A DNA stretch of 64,000 bases from Silicimonas sp963779765 (lineage in GTDB: Bacteria > Pseudomonadota > Alphaproteobacteria > Rhodobacterales > Rhodobacteraceae), in NCBI GenBank assembly GCA_963779765.1, contig CAVZZP010000001.1:248001-312000 (forward strand). The letters are read 5' to 3'. The notes beneath the pieces are model-generated. The model ran no database searches, was not told where the DNA came from, and worked only from the letters and a program-made list of their open reading frames with translations. Each line of letters opens with the position of its first letter. Positions within the stretch are counted from its first letter, which is position 1. The position numbers were made by a program, and so were the translations under genes. Positions 63,144 through 64,000 of the stretch are shown here, piece by piece.

Positions 63144-63305
63144 ATGAACAGATTACTCGCATTTATAGCCTTCGCGACTTTCGCCGCGTTCGTCCTGATC
63201 CTCGCCATCGAAGTGCCGAGCCCCGACCTTGTGGCGATCATAGTCCTGACGCTGGTCCTGGTGGCATATGACTTCGTGAGCGCGAACCGCGGAAAACGGG
63301 ACTAG
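63144..63305 (+). CDS. 53-aa two-helix membrane protein
   Basis: MNRLLAFIAFATFAAFVLIL starts a first helix; a second spans VAIIVLTLVLVAYDFV, then a basic tail. GGATGGAACG precedes ATG 63144 only weakly. It lies 15 bp after the amidase in the same orientation, so it is probably a small accessory subunit of the operon. No family recognised. Confidence 0.65.
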   Translation: MNRLLAFIAFATFAAFVLILAIEVPSPDLVAIIVLTLVLVAYDFVSANRGKRD

Positions 63306-63440
63306 GCGTCACGACCATTATCGCGTTCGGTCAAACCACGATCTTACGTAGAAGTCCCTCTTCCCCAGGCGTTCGATCCTCGCCAATCCAGTTGGCGTCC
63401 AGGCCCGCTCACCCGGCAGTCGCCGAAAGGGAAAGCTCTC

Positions 63441-64000
63441 ATGACGAACGACACGGTTCTCATAGACGCAGACGTTCTTCGCGAGCGCATGGCCGAGCGG
63501 ATGGAGGAGGCGGGGCTCGAGGCCGGCATGGCGCAGGATACGGCGACGATCCTCGCTGAGGCGGACCTGTTGGGTCACCGCACACACGGGATCGCCCTTC
63601 TGAAGATGTACCTCGACTGCATCCGGGACGGAACGATGGCGTCGTCCGGAGTACCCGATGTCCTGTCGAAGCGCGGTGCCGCGCAGCTCTGGGACGGCAA
63701 GCGCCTATCCCGGTGCCTGGCTGACGCTCCGGGCCATCGCAGAGGCCGAGACGATGGCGCGCGCCCACGGGACGGGCACGATCGTGATCCGGCGCAGCTT
63801 TCACATCGCCTGTCTTGCCGCCTACCTCGAACCCGTGGCGCGGCGCGGAATGGTCCTCCAGCTGCAGACCTCGGCGCCGCAGTCGGCGACCGTGGCGCCC
63901 GCAGGCGGCACATCCGCCGTCCTGTCGCCCAGCCCTCTCGCCATCGGCTATCCCACGGACGGCCAGCCGGTCCTCATCGACATTTCAACCTCGGTCACGT
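63441..64000 (+). CDS. Malate/L-lactate dehydrogenase family (Ldh2) protein, truncated by the window end, single-base frameshift
   Basis: NAD(P)-dependent ketoacid reductase family. The N-terminal VLRERMAERMEEAGL and ADLLGHRTHGIALLKMYLDC tracts are diagnostic, with the catalytic-region His. After QLWDGKR one extra C near 63704 shifts the frame; YPGAWLTLRAIAEAETMARAHGTG and then RSFHIACLAAYLEPVARRGM follow in the next. About 186 codons are in the window, roughly the first half. It sits 135 bp after the small membrane gene and probably completes the TRAP-amidase catabolic unit. Confidence 0.78.
   Translation, partial: MTNDTVLIDADVLRERMAERMEEAGLEAGMAQDTATILAEADLLGHRTHGIALLKMYLDCIRDGTMASSGVPDVLSKRGAAQLWDGKRLSRCLADAPGHRRGRDDGARPRDGHDRDPAQLSHRLSCRLPRTRGAARNGPPAADLGAAVGDRGARRRHIRRPVAQPSRHRLSHGRPAGPHRHFNLGH

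Noticed and set aside
1..64000. tRNA, rRNA, CRISPR arrays, insertion sequences, replication origin
   Set aside because: Searched by eye for T-loop motifs, regular direct repeats, terminal inverted repeats with transposase and iterons; none found.

Overview
The window is high-GC DNA with dense, 4-bp-overlapping operons. It carries TAT-exported molybdenum hydroxylase subunits, ABC and TRAP importers, an ehu/eut/doe ectoine cluster and an EcfG-like sigma factor. This points to an alphaproteobacterium, most likely a marine or saline Rhodobacteraceae (Roseobacter-type) member. That assignment is inferred from gene content only; there is no rRNA or tRNA here. No insertion sequence, CRISPR array, phage block or replication origin was recognised.

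Layout: 0.3-4.1 kb, osmoprotectant ABC importer in the E. coli yehZYXW (osmF) order. 4.2-8.3 kb, periplasmic molybdenum hydroxylase (triheme cytochrome c, 2Fe-2S and molybdopterin subunits). 8.4-10.6 kb, AI-2E-family membrane protein and a SurA-like periplasmic protein. 10.7-24.0 kb, an unassigned catabolic locus: LacI regulator and 2-hydroxyacid dehydrogenase on the minus strand, facing a plus-strand operon with an enolase-superfamily enzyme, a DppABCDF-type importer, two class III CoA-transferases, a MaoC-like hydratase and a second enolase-superfamily enzyme. 24.2-31.8 kb, a stress island: EcfG-like sigma factor, holin-like and DUF3618 membrane proteins, a repeat/PRC-barrel exported protein, MgtC, two SDRs, a zinc alcohol dehydrogenase and an SRPBCC protein. 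31.9-43.7 kb, ectoine/hydroxyectoine uptake and catabolism with a GntR (FCD-type) regulator. 43.8-48.9 kb, sulfotransferase and glycosyltransferases for a surface glycan. 49.2-58.3 kb, a small exported protein and the trehalose operon DUF2934-glgX-treZ-malQ-treY. 58.6-64.0 kb, a TRAP importer with an amidase, a tiny membrane protein and a truncated Ldh2-family dehydrogenase.

The strongest unifying signal is regulatory. Seven elements of the form GGAAC-N16-(C/T/G)GTT, plus one ending CGTC, lie 21-52 bp upstream of start codons: osmF, the cytochrome c/molybdenum operon, the SurA-like gene, the sigma gene itself, the holin operon, the SRPBCC-ADH-SDR operon, the 157-aa exported protein and the DUF2934-trehalose operon. 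This is the described EcfG (general stress response) promoter shape. It would tie osmoprotectant import, trehalose synthesis and envelope proteins to the sigma factor encoded at 24.3 kb.

Many genes (about 28 events) are broken by single extra bases although the protein sequence continues cleanly in the next frame. About seventeen fall between 36.2 and 42.3 kb. I read these as sequencing or assembly insertions rather than decay, and annotate the genes across them.
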